Shown one piece after another: positions 1 through 9,860 of a stretch of DNA of 64,000 bases. The number at the start of each line of letters is the position of its first letter. Position 1 is the first letter of the stretch. The notes beneath the pieces were generated by a model. It saw nothing but the letters and a program-made list of their open reading frames with translations, was not told where the DNA came from and ran no database searches. Location: contig AZWL01000005.1 of NCBI GenBank assembly GCA_000514715.1, forward strand, positions 248,001 to 312,000, in the 5' to 3' direction. This DNA comes from Streptomyces sp. CNH099 (GTDB lineage Bacteria > Actinomycetota > Actinomycetes > Streptomycetales > Streptomycetaceae). The position numbers and the translations under genes were made by a program.

Positions 1-119
1 ACCAGGTCGCCCGTCTCGACGCTGCCAGCGCCACGGACGCGCCCTACCCCTACTTCCCTTACGAACGCCAGGAAGGCTTCCGCCGCCTCAACCCCCACCC
101 CCTCACGGCAGCGGCCTGA
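1..119 (+). CDS. C-terminal end of an unrecognised protein (partial)
   Basis: An open frame enters from the left edge and ends at the TGA at 117-119. It encodes about 38 residues, including a Tyr/Pro-rich stretch (PYPYFPYERQEGF) and the end LTAAA. Codon third positions are G/C-rich, as in a real actinobacterial gene. A strong hairpin follows 16 bases after the stop. There is too little sequence to assign a family. Confidence 0.5.
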   Translation, partial: QVARLDAASATDAPYPYFPYERQEGFRRLNPHPLTAAA

Positions 120-135
120 CCGGCGGCGACACCGG

Positions 136-165
136 CTGGGGCCCGTACGTACGTACGGGCCCCAG
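136..165. terminator. Bidirectional hairpin between the partial gene and thiC
   Basis: The arms CTGGGGCCCGTAC (136-148) and GTACGGGCCCCAG (153-165) pair perfectly over 13 bp around a GTAC loop. The hairpin lies between two convergent genes, 16 bases after the first stop and 11 bases beyond the thiC stop. It has no U-run, as is common for Streptomyces terminators. Confidence 0.75.
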
Positions 166-176
166 CGCAGCGGGTC

Positions 177-2062
<1,886 letters not shown>

Positions 2063-2137
2063 GTTCGCCGACCACGCTAACCGCTGCACGTCCCTGTACG
2101 GAAGAGGGCCCCAGGGCCGCCCTGCGATGATCTGGCC

Positions 2138-3649
2138 GTGACACATTCGCAGGACGGCAACCACGGGCACGGGCACGAGCACCCCCACGGGCACGACCAG
2201 GGGTACGACCACGGCCCCGACGAGGGGCACGAGCACGGGTACGGCCAGGGGCACGGCCACGCGCACCTGCACGACCACGGCGCCCCCGTGCCGCCCGCCT
2301 CGCACCGGCTGCGTACGGTGATCGCCGCGGTGCTCGTCCCGTTCGCGCTCGCCGTGCTCGCCGGGCTGATCGCGCTGTGGCCGGGCGACGAGCCGGCGGG
2401 CGAGCGCAGCGGCATCGGCTTCGACCAGGAGCGGCAGCGGGCGAAGGTCACGAAGGTCGAGCAGGTCAAGTGCGCGGACGTGGGCGCGCAGATTCAGGAG
2501 CAGGGGCCGCCGGGCGGCGGGGGCGACGAGCCGCGGCCCGACGAGGACGCGGTGTGCGAACAGGCGACGATCGAGGTGACGTCGGGCAAGCACGCCGGGC
2601 GTACGTTCACGGAGGTCGTCGCGCCCGACGCGTCCCGGCGGTACGACGTCGGGCAGGAACTCGTCGTCTCCTACGCGCCGAAGGCGCCGCGCGAGCTGCA
2701 GTACTCCGTCTCCGACGTGGTACGCACCGTGCCGATGACGGTGCTGGCGCTGGTGTTCGCGGTCGCGGTGGTCGTCGTCGGGCGGCTGCGCGGGCTGGCG
2801 GCGCTCGCGGCGCTGGCGGTGAGCTTCGCGATCCTGATCCTGTTCATCCTGCCGGCGATCCTCGACGGGTCGAATCCGCTGGTGGTGGCGGTGGTCGGGG
2901 GCAGCGCCATCATGCTGTTCGCGCTCTACCTGTGCCACGGGTTCAACGCCCGTACGTCCGTGGCGGCGCTCGGCACGCTCGCGTCGCTGCTGCTGATCGG
3001 GCTGCTGGGCTCGCTGTTCATCGGCTGGTCGGAACTGACCGGGGACACCGACGACTTCACGGGGCTCATCCACACCCAGTACCCGGACATCGACATGAGC
3101 GGGCTGCTGCTGGCGGGGGTGCTGATCGGGTCGCTCGGGGTGCTCGACGACGTGACGGTGACGCAGGCGTCGGCGGTGTGGGAACTGCGGCAGGCGGACC
3201 CGTCGGCGCCGTGGCGGAAGCTGTACGCGTCCGCGATGCGGATCGGCCGGGATCACATCGCGTCGGTGGTGAACACGCTGGTCCTCGCGTACGCGGGCGC
3301 GGCGCTGCCGTTGCTGCTGCTGTTCACGATCGCCGACCAGGGGATCGGCACGGTGGCGACGAGCGAGTTCGTCGCCGAGGAGATCGTACGGACCCTCGTG
3401 GGCAGCATCGGGCTCGTCGCCTCGGTGCCGCTGACGACGGGGCTCGCGGCGCTCGTCGTCTCGGCCGACCGCCACCCGGGGGCGGGGACAGGCCAGGGCT
3501 CTGGAGCAGGCCGGGGCTCGGGAGCGGGCCCGGGCCGGGGCCGCCCGGGGGCGGAAGGCTGGGCGGGCACGGGCTCCGGCGCCGCCGCGGCTCCCCCCGA
3601 GGGCCGCTCCCGCCGCCGGGGCGGCGGCGGTCGGCGGCGCCGGAGGTAG
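2138..3649 (+). CDS. YibE/F-family membrane protein with His-rich N-terminus
   Basis: This 503-residue protein has the YibE/F layout: one N-terminal TM (about residues 58-80), an extracytoplasmic segment, then about seven TMs from residue 190 to 450, including the family-typical GVLDDVTVTQASAV loop. The first about 50 residues are packed with HGH/HEH/HDH repeats, a likely cytoplasmic metal-binding tract. The C-terminal about 50 residues are a Gly/Arg/Ser-rich low-complexity tail. It starts with GTG. The molecular function of the family is not settled. It is divergent from thiC and convergent with the small DUF5326-like gene. Confidence 0.88.
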   Translation: MTHSQDGNHGHGHEHPHGHDQGYDHGPDEGHEHGYGQGHGHAHLHDHGAPVPPASHRLRTVIAAVLVPFALAVLAGLIALWPGDEPAGERSGIGFDQERQRAKVTKVEQVKCADVGAQIQEQGPPGGGGDEPRPDEDAVCEQATIEVTSGKHAGRTFTEVVAPDASRRYDVGQELVVSYAPKAPRELQYSVSDVVRTVPMTVLALVFAVAVVVVGRLRGLAALAALAVSFAILILFILPAILDGSNPLVVAVVGGSAIMLFALYLCHGFNARTSVAALGTLASLLLIGLLGSLFIGWSELTGDTDDFTGLIHTQYPDIDMSGLLLAGVLIGSLGVLDDVTVTQASAVWELRQADPSAPWRKLYASAMRIGRDHIASVVNTLVLAYAGAALPLLLLFTIADQGIGTVATSEFVAEEIVRTLVGSIGLVASVPLTTGLAALVVSADRHPGAGTGQGSGAGRGSGAGPGRGRPGAEGWAGTGSGAAAAPPEGRSRRRGGGGRRRRR

Positions 3650-3673
3650 CGCCGGAGGCGGGGACCCGGTCGG

Positions 3674-3898
3674 CTACCTGCCGCTCCTCGACGACGATGT
3701 GCTCATGAACTGCCGCACCAGGAAGATCGCACCCGCGATCAGCGCCGCGGCCAGCAGCACCTTGAACAGCAGGCCGATGATGAACCCGACCAGCGCCATG
3801 ATCAGGCCGCCGAAGACCACCAGCACGATCGCCGGGATCAGCACCCACGTCACCCACCACGGCAGTCCCGCGGTGATCTCTTTCACGGACACGGTCAT
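3674..3898 (-). CDS. Small DUF5326-like membrane protein
   Basis: This 74-residue protein starts at the ATG at 3896-3898, with GAGGAGG immediately upstream. Starts further upstream in the same frame lack this SD and encode non-conserved sequence. It has a short N-terminal amphipathic part (KEITAGLPWWVTWV) and two hydrophobic helices (about 15-40 and 42-62), ending RQFMSTSSSRSGR. This matches my memory of the DUF5326 family, which is common in Streptomyces and functionally uncharacterised. Confidence 0.8.
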   Translation of the reverse strand: MTVSVKEITAGLPWWVTWVLIPAIVLVVFGGLIMALVGFIIGLLFKVLLAAALIAGAIFLVRQFMSTSSSRSGR

Positions 3899-4023
3899 TC
3901 CTCCTCGGGTACGCCGGGGTTGTCCCGGTGCCTTCGATGCTAGGCCGCCGCAGGGGCGGACGGGAGTGCCCCCGGCCCCGGTCCACCCCGGAACCAACCC
4001 TGAGTCACCCCTGAGGGACTGAT

Positions 4024-4341
4024 TCACGCCTCGGGTGGAGAGAAGACCACCAGGACGCGTAGATCCTCGGTGATGTGGTGGAAACGATGCGGGACACCCG
4101 CCGGCACGTAGACGACGCACCCCCTGCCGACCTGCGTCGTCTCGTCGCCGACGGTGACGGAGCCGCGACCGCTCATGATCACGTAGACCTCGTCCTGGCG
4201 ATGCGGCTGCTGCGGGTCGGGGGTGCCCGCGTCCAGCGCGTACAAGCCGACCGACATGTTCCGCGCGCGCAGGAACTGGAGGTACGCACCGTCGTTCGCG
4301 CGGCGCTCAGCCTCCAGATCGTCCAGCCGGAATGCCTTCAT
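4024..4341 (-). CDS. Cupin-domain protein
   Basis: This 105-residue single-domain cupin contains QPHRQDEVYVIMSGRG, cupin motif 1 with His and Glu metal ligands, and VPAGVPHRFH, motif 2 with a further His. It is a small beta-barrel that could bind a divalent metal and a small ligand or act as a sensor. No second domain is present, and the substrate cannot be read from the sequence. It is divergent from the holin-like membrane gene, with only 56 bases between starts. Confidence 0.85.
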   Translation of the reverse strand: MKAFRLDDLEAERRANDGAYLQFLRARNMSVGLYALDAGTPDPQQPHRQDEVYVIMSGRGSVTVGDETTQVGRGCVVYVPAGVPHRFHHITEDLRVLVVFSPPEA

Positions 4342-4397
4342 CGTGCTCCGTCCTCCGCGTCCATGGTGCTCCCGACTACCTCTGGAACGATCTATCC

Positions 4398-4772
4398 ATG
4401 AAGACCTTCATCATCAAGACCCTGGCCAACGCCGCAGCCCTCGCGGTCGCCGTGTGGCTGATCCCCGACATCGGGCTGACCGGTGACGACAACGCCGACA
4501 AGGCCGTCACGCTGCTGCTGGTCGCGTTGATCTTCGGCGTCGTGAACTTCGTCGTCAAGCCTCTCGTGCAACTGCTGTCGCTGCCGTTGCTGCTGCTGAC
4601 CCTCGGGCTGTTCACGCTCGTGATCAACGCGCTGATGCTGATGCTCACCTCCTGGATCGCGGACGAGGCGGATCTGAGCTTCCACGTGGACGGGTTCTGG
4701 ACGGCGGTGCTCGGCGGGCTGGTGATCAGCATCGTGTCGTGGGCGACGAGCATGGTCCTCGACCGGGACTGA
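4398..4772 (+). CDS. Phage-holin family (superfamily IV-like) membrane protein
   Basis: The 124-residue protein MKTFIIKTLANAAALAVAVW... has four hydrophobic helices (about 5-23, 38-58, 62-85 and 100-120) and the loop VNFVVKPLVQLLSLPLLLL. This is typical of the 'phage holin family / Mycobacterium DUF'-type integral membrane proteins that are widespread in actinobacterial chromosomes. I chose the ATG at 4398 because residues upstream in the same frame are not membrane-like and overlap the divergent cupin start. No clear SD precedes it, so the start could be read poorly or from a very short leader. Its role is unknown and it is not evidence of a prophage. Confidence 0.8.
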   Translation: MKTFIIKTLANAAALAVAVWLIPDIGLTGDDNADKAVTLLLVALIFGVVNFVVKPLVQLLSLPLLLLTLGLFTLVINALMLMLTSWIADEADLSFHVDGFWTAVLGGLVISIVSWATSMVLDRD

Positions 4773-4866
4773 GCCGGGGCCGGAGGGCGTGCGCACGGCG
4801 TCCGCGGGGCATTCGCCGGCCACCGGCACCGGGCGCAGGCGGCCGGGCTGAGGCAGGATGGAGCGC

Positions 4867-5379
4867 ATGCGAACGAGCGAACGCCCCGACCCCGCGCCTT
4901 TCCGCGTCTGCTTCGTCTGCACCGGCAACATCTGCCGCTCGCCGATGGCCGAGGCCGTCTTCCGCGCCCGGGTCGCGGAGGCGGGGCTCGACGTCGAGAT
5001 CGAGGTGGACAGCGCCGGCACCGACGGCTGGCACGTCGGCGAGGCCGCCGACCCGCGCGCCGCCGCCGTGCTCTCGCGGCACGGCTACGAGCTGAAGCAC
5101 ACCGCCCGGCAGTTCACGCCCGACTGGTTCGCCGAACGCGACCTCGTCCTCGGCCTGGACAGCGGGCACGTGCGCCGGCTGCTCAAGATCGCACCGACGC
5201 CCGTCGACGCCGAGAAGGTGCGGCTGCTGCTCTCCTTCGCGCCGGACCTGGACCTGACCGACGTCGAGGACCCGTACTACGGCGGCGCCCGGGGCTTCGA
5301 GGAGGCTCTGGAGCTGATCGAGGCCGCCGCCGCGGGGCTGCTGCAGGCCGTACGCGACGAACTCGCCGCCCGCCCGTGA
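4867..5379 (+). CDS. ptpA: Low-molecular-weight protein-tyrosine-phosphatase
   Basis: This cytoplasmic phosphatase has the CX5R P-loop CTGNICRS near the N-terminus (Cys about 18, Arg about 24) and the catalytic Asp in DVEDPYYGGARGFEE near residue 130. Both are hallmarks of the LMW-PTP family, and its 170 residues are close to the family length. Two ATGs compete. The one at 4858 directly abuts GAGGCAGG, while 4867 has a good nine-base spacing, so I prefer 4867. Its stop overlaps the GTG of the fructosamine-kinase-like gene, indicating translational coupling. Confidence 0.9.
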   Translation: MRTSERPDPAPFRVCFVCTGNICRSPMAEAVFRARVAEAGLDVEIEVDSAGTDGWHVGEAADPRAAAVLSRHGYELKHTARQFTPDWFAERDLVLGLDSGHVRRLLKIAPTPVDAEKVRLLLSFAPDLDLTDVEDPYYGGARGFEEALELIEAAAAGLLQAVRDELAARP

Positions 5380-6413
5380 CCGGGCCGGCAGCCGGGCGGC
5401 CGGCGCCCGGGGAGCCCGGCGCCGACGGTCCCGGCGGCTCCCGCGGCCCCGGTGCCCGCCGCGGCGTCGAGGCGCGCGCCGCCGCGCTCACCGGCACCGC
5501 CGTGCGCGCTCGCGCAGGCGTCGGCGGCGGCGACATCTCCGCCGCGCACCGCCTCGAACTCGCCGACGGCCGCCGCGTCTTCGCCAAGACCCGCGCCGGC
5601 GCGCCCGCCGACTTCTTCGCCGCCGAGGCGCACGGCCTGCGCCTCCTCGCGGACACCGGCACCGTCCCCGTCCCCGCCGTCCTCGGCGAGGAGCCCGGGC
5701 TGATCCTGCTGGAGTGGATCGAGCCCGGCCCCGCGACCCCCGCGCAGGCGGAGCGGCTCGGCCGCGACCTCGCCGCCCTGCACGACACCCCCGCGGACGC
5801 CTACGGCACCCCCTGGCCCGCGTACATCGGCTCGCTGCCGCTGCCGCCCCCCGGCGACACCGGCGCCCGGAACACCCCGGACACCCCGGACGCCCTCGGA
5901 CCGGCCGCGGAAACACCGCCTGAGCCCGCCGAACATGCGCCCGCCTCCCCCGATGACTGGCCTGGCTTCTACGCCGGGCAGCGGCTGCTTCCCTTTCTAC
6001 GCCTCGCCACCGACAACGGCGCCCTCACGCCCGCCGACGCCCGTGCCGTCGAGCGCCTCTGCGCCGTGATCGACCAGGTCACCGGCCCGCCGCAGCCGCC
6101 CGCCGTCATCCACGGCGACCTGTGGTCGGGCAACGTGCAGTGGGCCGCCGACGACCGCGCGTACGTCATCGACCCCGCCGCGCAGGGCGGCCACCCCGAG
6201 ATGGACCTGGCGTTCCTGGAGCTGTTCGGCTGCCCGCAGCTCGGGCGGCTGCTCGGGGCGTACGAGGAGGTACGCCCGCTGCCCGGCCGGCGCGGCCGGG
6301 TGCCGCTGTACCAGTTGCACCATCTGCTCGTGCACGCCGCGCTCTTCGGCGCCGCCTACGGCGCGCAGTGCGGAGCGGCGGCGCGCGCGGCCCTGGAAGG
6401 AGCCGACCGGTGA
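5376..6413 (+). CDS. Fructosamine kinase family protein
   Basis: This 345-residue protein has the APH-like kinase fold of fructosamine-3-kinases. It has an N-lobe with VFAKT (ATP-binding Lys) near residue 67, the catalytic loop IHGDLWSGNVQ near residue 246, and the Mg-binding IDPAAQGGHPEMDLAF after it. The family phosphorylates sugars attached to protein amines so that they detach (deglycation). The first about 30 residues are Pro/Gly-rich and a Pro/Glu-rich insert lies about residues 165-190. Both look unstructured. GTG at 5376 overlaps the ptpA stop, and its own TGA overlaps the next GTG. Confidence 0.85.
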   Translation: MTGPAAGRPAPGEPGADGPGGSRGPGARRGVEARAAALTGTAVRARAGVGGGDISAAHRLELADGRRVFAKTRAGAPADFFAAEAHGLRLLADTGTVPVPAVLGEEPGLILLEWIEPGPATPAQAERLGRDLAALHDTPADAYGTPWPAYIGSLPLPPPGDTGARNTPDTPDALGPAAETPPEPAEHAPASPDDWPGFYAGQRLLPFLRLATDNGALTPADARAVERLCAVIDQVTGPPQPPAVIHGDLWSGNVQWAADDRAYVIDPAAQGGHPEMDLAFLELFGCPQLGRLLGAYEEVRPLPGRRGRVPLYQLHHLLVHAALFGAAYGAQCGAAARAALEGADR

Positions 6414-7672
6414 CGCACCCCGACGACACCCCGAACGCTCCGGACGCCACCGGCGCCCCCGCACCCGCCGACGGCACCCGCGTCGTACGCGCCGGCCTCC
6501 CCGCCCCCGAACCGTACGAACCCGCCCTCCCCGGCCCCGTCTTCGCCGCCCACTACCACCTCCCCGGCGACGTCACCGACGCGCCGTACGACTACGGCCG
6601 CGACGCCAACCCCACCTGGACCCGCCTCGAAGCCGCCCTCGCCGAGCTGGAGTCGCCCGGCGCCCCCGCCGAGGCGGTGGCCTTCGCCTCCGGCATGGCC
6701 GCGATCACCGCCGTCCTCATGGCCGTCCCGGGACCGCCGCGGCCCGACGGGCACCAGCCCGGCGAGCACCGGCCCGACGGGTCCCGCCCCGGCCCCGTCG
6801 TCCTCCCCTCCGACGGCTACAACCTCGTCCCCGGCGGCCTGCGCGGCCTCCTCGAAGAGCACGGCACCGAGGTACGCACCGCCCCCACCGCCGGCGGCGC
6901 GCAGGCCGAACTCCTCGACGGCGCCCGCCTGCTCTGGCTGGAGAGCCCGTCCAACCCGGGCCTCGACGTGTGCGACATCCGCCGCCTCGCCGACGCCGCG
7001 CACGCCGCCGGCGCCCTCGTCGCCGTCGACAACACCCTGCCCACCCCCCTCGGCCAGCGCCCCCTGGAACTCGGCGCCGACCTCTCCGTCGCCAGCGGCA
7101 CCAAGGCGCTCACCGGCCACGGCGACGTCCTCCTCGGCTACGCCGTCACCCGCGACCCCGCGCTCGCCCGCCGGCTGCGCACCTGGCGCAAGACCGCGGG
7201 CGCGATCCCCGGTCCGATGGAGGCGTGGCTCGCGCACCGGTCGCTGGCCACCCTGGAGCTGCGCACCGCGCGCCAGGCGGCCAACGCCCTGGCCGTCGCG
7301 GAGGCGCTGCGCGCGACGCCCGGGGTTGCGGACGTACGCCACCCCGGGCTGCCGTCCGATCCGGCGCACGCGCTCGCCACGCGCCAGATGCGCGCCGGGC
7401 GCTACGGGTGCGTGGTGGCGTTCACGCTGCCGGACCGGGCCGCGGCGGAGCGGTTCCTCGGCGCGGCGCGGCTGGTCGACGAGGCGACGAGCTTCGGCGG
7501 CGTGCGCTCGACCGCGGAGCGGCGCGGGCGCTGGGGCGGGGACGCGGTGCCGGAGGGCTTCGTCAGGTTCTCCGCGGGCGTCGAGGACACCGCGGATCTC
7601 GTCGCTGACCTGCACGAAGCGCTGGCGTACGCGCTCGGCCGCGGAAGCAACGGAAGCCGCAAAAAGGGATAA
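6410..7672 (+). CDS. Cystathionine gamma-synthase/lyase-family PLP enzyme
   Basis: This 420-residue PLP-dependent enzyme of the Cys/Met metabolism family contains AFASGMAAITAVL (substrate/cofactor loop), VDNTLPTPLGQRPLELGAD and the Schiff-base lysine in SGTKALTGHGDVLLGY (K232). The end FVRFSAGVEDTADLVADL is also standard. Members cleave or form gamma-carbon sulfur bonds (cystathionine, homocysteine, methionine), but substrate cannot be fixed by eye. The GTG at 6410 overlaps the upstream TGA. Longer starts in this frame run through the kinase gene and are not credible. It forms a coupled three-gene unit with ptpA and the kinase. Confidence 0.9.
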   Translation: MTHPDDTPNAPDATGAPAPADGTRVVRAGLPAPEPYEPALPGPVFAAHYHLPGDVTDAPYDYGRDANPTWTRLEAALAELESPGAPAEAVAFASGMAAITAVLMAVPGPPRPDGHQPGEHRPDGSRPGPVVLPSDGYNLVPGGLRGLLEEHGTEVRTAPTAGGAQAELLDGARLLWLESPSNPGLDVCDIRRLADAAHAAGALVAVDNTLPTPLGQRPLELGADLSVASGTKALTGHGDVLLGYAVTRDPALARRLRTWRKTAGAIPGPMEAWLAHRSLATLELRTARQAANALAVAEALRATPGVADVRHPGLPSDPAHALATRQMRAGRYGCVVAFTLPDRAAAERFLGAARLVDEATSFGGVRSTAERRGRWGGDAVPEGFVRFSAGVEDTADLVADLHEALAYALGRGSNGSRKKG

Positions 7673-7787
7673 AACTCGCGTAAAGCAGCAATGCGTGGGT
7701 TCATGGTGTGTGGGGGAGCCGCGGGCACGCGGGTGGAGAGCCGCGTTCGAGACGCCCGTCGGAACAGCTCTCAAGGGAGATCACACC

Positions 7788-8474
7788 ATGCGTAAGATCG
7801 CCGCAACACTGGGCGCGGCCGCGATACTCGCCTTGGCCCCCCTGACCGGCGCGAGCGCGCAGACCGCCGCCACCCCGGCGGACAGCCCCCAGAGCACGGT
7901 CCAGCAGGAGCAGGGCCCGCGCGGCCCGAAGGGCGACAACGCCAGCAACTGGGGCTGGCTGGGCCTCGCGGGCCTGCTCGGCCTCGCCGGGCTGGCGAAG
8001 AAGTCCGGGAGGGCCGAGTCGACCGGCAGGCGCGACGCCACCCACCGCGCCGCCCAGACCACGGGCACCCGCCGCGACTACGGTACGGACCGCGGCCGCG
8101 GCGCGAACGCCGGCGGCGACGACATGCCCGGCGCGGGCGGCGGCAAGCACGACATGCCCGGCGGCACATCCGGTTCGTCCGGCATGAAGCGCGGCTCCTC
8201 CGACACGGGGCACGGCGCCTCCGACATGCCCGGCGGCACGTCCGCGTCCCGTACGTCCGACACATCCGGTACATCCGACACGTCCAGTTCCTCCGGCGGC
8301 CAGGCCGGCCGCAGCACCCGCACCGGCCACAGCGACCTCACCGGCGGCACCGCGCACGAGAGCAGGCCCGGCACCGACCGCAGCGGCACCACCCACCGGG
8401 TCTACGACACGGACGACCCCGCGCACCGCGGCACCGGCACCCGCGGCACCGGCGACGACGACAAGCGGCGGTGA
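7788..8474 (+). CDS. Secreted WGxxGxxG-like protein with Gly/Ser/Thr/Asp-rich tail
   Basis: This 228-residue protein starts at the ATG at 7788 after AAGGGAGA. It has a clear signal peptide (MRKIAATLGAAAILALAPLT, cleaved near ASA-QT), then ASNWGWLGLAGLLGLAGLAKK, which resembles the WGxxGxxG membrane-sorting segment known from other bacteria. After it come about 150 residues of low-complexity repeats, with DMPGGTS and DMPGAGG recurring, TSDTSGTSDTSSSS, and an acidic/basic end DDDKRR. Only the first about 75 residues look conserved-type; the tail is probably disordered and extracellular. Function unknown. Confidence 0.75.
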   Translation: MRKIAATLGAAAILALAPLTGASAQTAATPADSPQSTVQQEQGPRGPKGDNASNWGWLGLAGLLGLAGLAKKSGRAESTGRRDATHRAAQTTGTRRDYGTDRGRGANAGGDDMPGAGGGKHDMPGGTSGSSGMKRGSSDTGHGASDMPGGTSASRTSDTSGTSDTSSSSGGQAGRSTRTGHSDLTGGTAHESRPGTDRSGTTHRVYDTDDPAHRGTGTRGTGDDDKRR

Positions 8475-8627
8475 CACCCCCGCGGCGCCGGGCCCCCGGG
8501 CGGCGGCCCCGGGCGCCCGGCGCCCGCGTGCCGGCCGCCGCCCGCCCGCACGCCCCGCCGCCGCCCGTCCGGATGCCCGGCACCGGCCCCGGGTTTCGAG
8601 CGCCGCCCCGCGTGCCACATACATCCC

Positions 8628-9119
8628 ATGACCGTGTCCCACCGGCGCGTGGTCAAGCGCACCGCCCGCGCCATCCTCCTCGACGGCGACGAGATGCTGC
8701 TCATCAAGCGCACCAAGCCGGGCCGCGAGCCCTACTGGATCACCCCAGGCGGCGGCGTCGAGCCGGGCGACCCCTCCGTCGTCGCCGCCCTGCACCGCGA
8801 GGTCGACGAGGAGCTGGGCGCCCGCGTCACCGGCGCCGTCCCCGTCTTCGTCGACACCGTCCCCGAGGGTCCCGAGGGCCCCGGCGGCGAACGCGGCGTG
8901 AAGGTCCAGCACTTCTTCGCCTGCCGCCTCATGTCCATGGACCTCACCCGGCGGCACGGCCCCGAAGTCGAGGCGCCCTGCGGCGAATACGAGATGGTGC
9001 GCATCCCCTTCACCCGCGAGGGCGTCGACTCCGTCGAGGTCGTCCCGCCCAGCCTGCGCGCGTATCTGCGTACGAACATCGAGGGCGTCCTCGCCGTACT
9101 CGCCGACGACTTCGGCTAG
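8628..9119 (+). CDS. Nudix hydrolase
   Basis: This 163-residue protein has a Nudix fold: beta strand AILLDGDEMLLIKRTK, then WITPGGGVEPGD, and the helix HREVDEELGA that supplies the metal-binding REVDEE. Family members hydrolyse nucleoside diphosphates linked to another moiety, or other pyrophosphates. The early Glu of the canonical GX5E position reads Pro (preceded by Asp), while the REXXEE core is intact. No neighbour indicates a substrate. It lies downstream of the low-complexity secreted protein, 153 bases apart. Confidence 0.9.
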   Translation: MTVSHRRVVKRTARAILLDGDEMLLIKRTKPGREPYWITPGGGVEPGDPSVVAALHREVDEELGARVTGAVPVFVDTVPEGPEGPGGERGVKVQHFFACRLMSMDLTRRHGPEVEAPCGEYEMVRIPFTREGVDSVEVVPPSLRAYLRTNIEGVLAVLADDFG

Positions 9120-9126
9120 CGCGCCC

Positions 9127-9759
9127 TCACCCGCCGGTGCGCGTCAGCGCGTACGCCTCCCGCAGGTCCAGGCCGCGGTACGCGTCCGAGGCCAGCCCGC
9201 TCACGTGGTGGTCGGCGTTCACGGCGACCGACCGCGGCACCACCGCGAACAGGTCGGTGTCCGACATCGAGTCCCCGTACGCCACGCAGTCCGCCCGCGT
9301 CAACCCGTACTCGGCACACATCAGATCGGCGAGCCGCACCTTGTCCGGCGGCCCCAGGATGCCAGCCTTGTCCACCGGCTCGCGGAACGGCAGCGCCGGG
9401 AAACGCGACCCGTGCGCCGCATGCACCCCCCACTCCAGTAGCCGTTCGACGAAGAAGCCGGGCGCCAGCGAGATCACCGCGCAGTGCTCGCCGCGGGCGG
9501 TGATGTCGGCCCACACCTCGCGGATCCCCGCGAGCCACGGCGAGCCCGCGAACGCGCGGGCCAGGATCTCGGGGGTGAGGCTGCTCCACATGCCGTGCGC
9601 GCGCTCGGCGTAGTCGTACGTGTCGATCTCGCCGGAGCTGAACGCGGCGTCCAGCGCGCGGAACTCCGCGACCAGGCCCATCTGCCGCGCCAGTTCGATG
9701 TTCGCGGAGGAGCCGTGCAGCAGGGTGCCGTCCATGTCGAAGATGTGCAGCCGGGACAT
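9127..9759 (-). CDS. HAD-superfamily phosphatase (SerB/HAD-IB-like)
   Basis: The 210-residue protein MSRLHIFDMDGTLLHG... has motif I DMDGT, motif II Ser in VISLAPGFF, a conserved Lys (PPDKVRLADL) and motif IV YGDSMSDTDLF. The alpha-helical cap between I and II fits the HAD-IB subgroup, whose members include phosphoserine phosphatase. I chose the ATG at 9757-9759 because sequence upstream in the frame is low-complexity. Possible substrates are phosphoserine or another small phosphomonoester. It is convergent with the Nudix gene, with 7 bases between stops. Confidence 0.88.
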   Translation of the reverse strand: MSRLHIFDMDGTLLHGSSANIELARQMGLVAEFRALDAAFSSGEIDTYDYAERAHGMWSSLTPEILARAFAGSPWLAGIREVWADITARGEHCAVISLAPGFFVERLLEWGVHAAHGSRFPALPFREPVDKAGILGPPDKVRLADLMCAEYGLTRADCVAYGDSMSDTDLFAVVPRSVAVNADHHVSGLASDAYRGLDLREAYALTRTGG

Positions 9760-9860
9760 GGCCGTGAGGCTAGGACGTGCGCGCAGGTGCGGACAAACGA
9801 TTACCCGGACCGACCGGCCGCCCGGCCGTCGGTCCGGCCCACCGGACGTCGGTCCGGCCG

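Noticed and set aside
4398..4772. Prophage suggested by the 'holin' name
   Set aside because: Only this family of small membrane proteins is present; no phage genes lie nearby.
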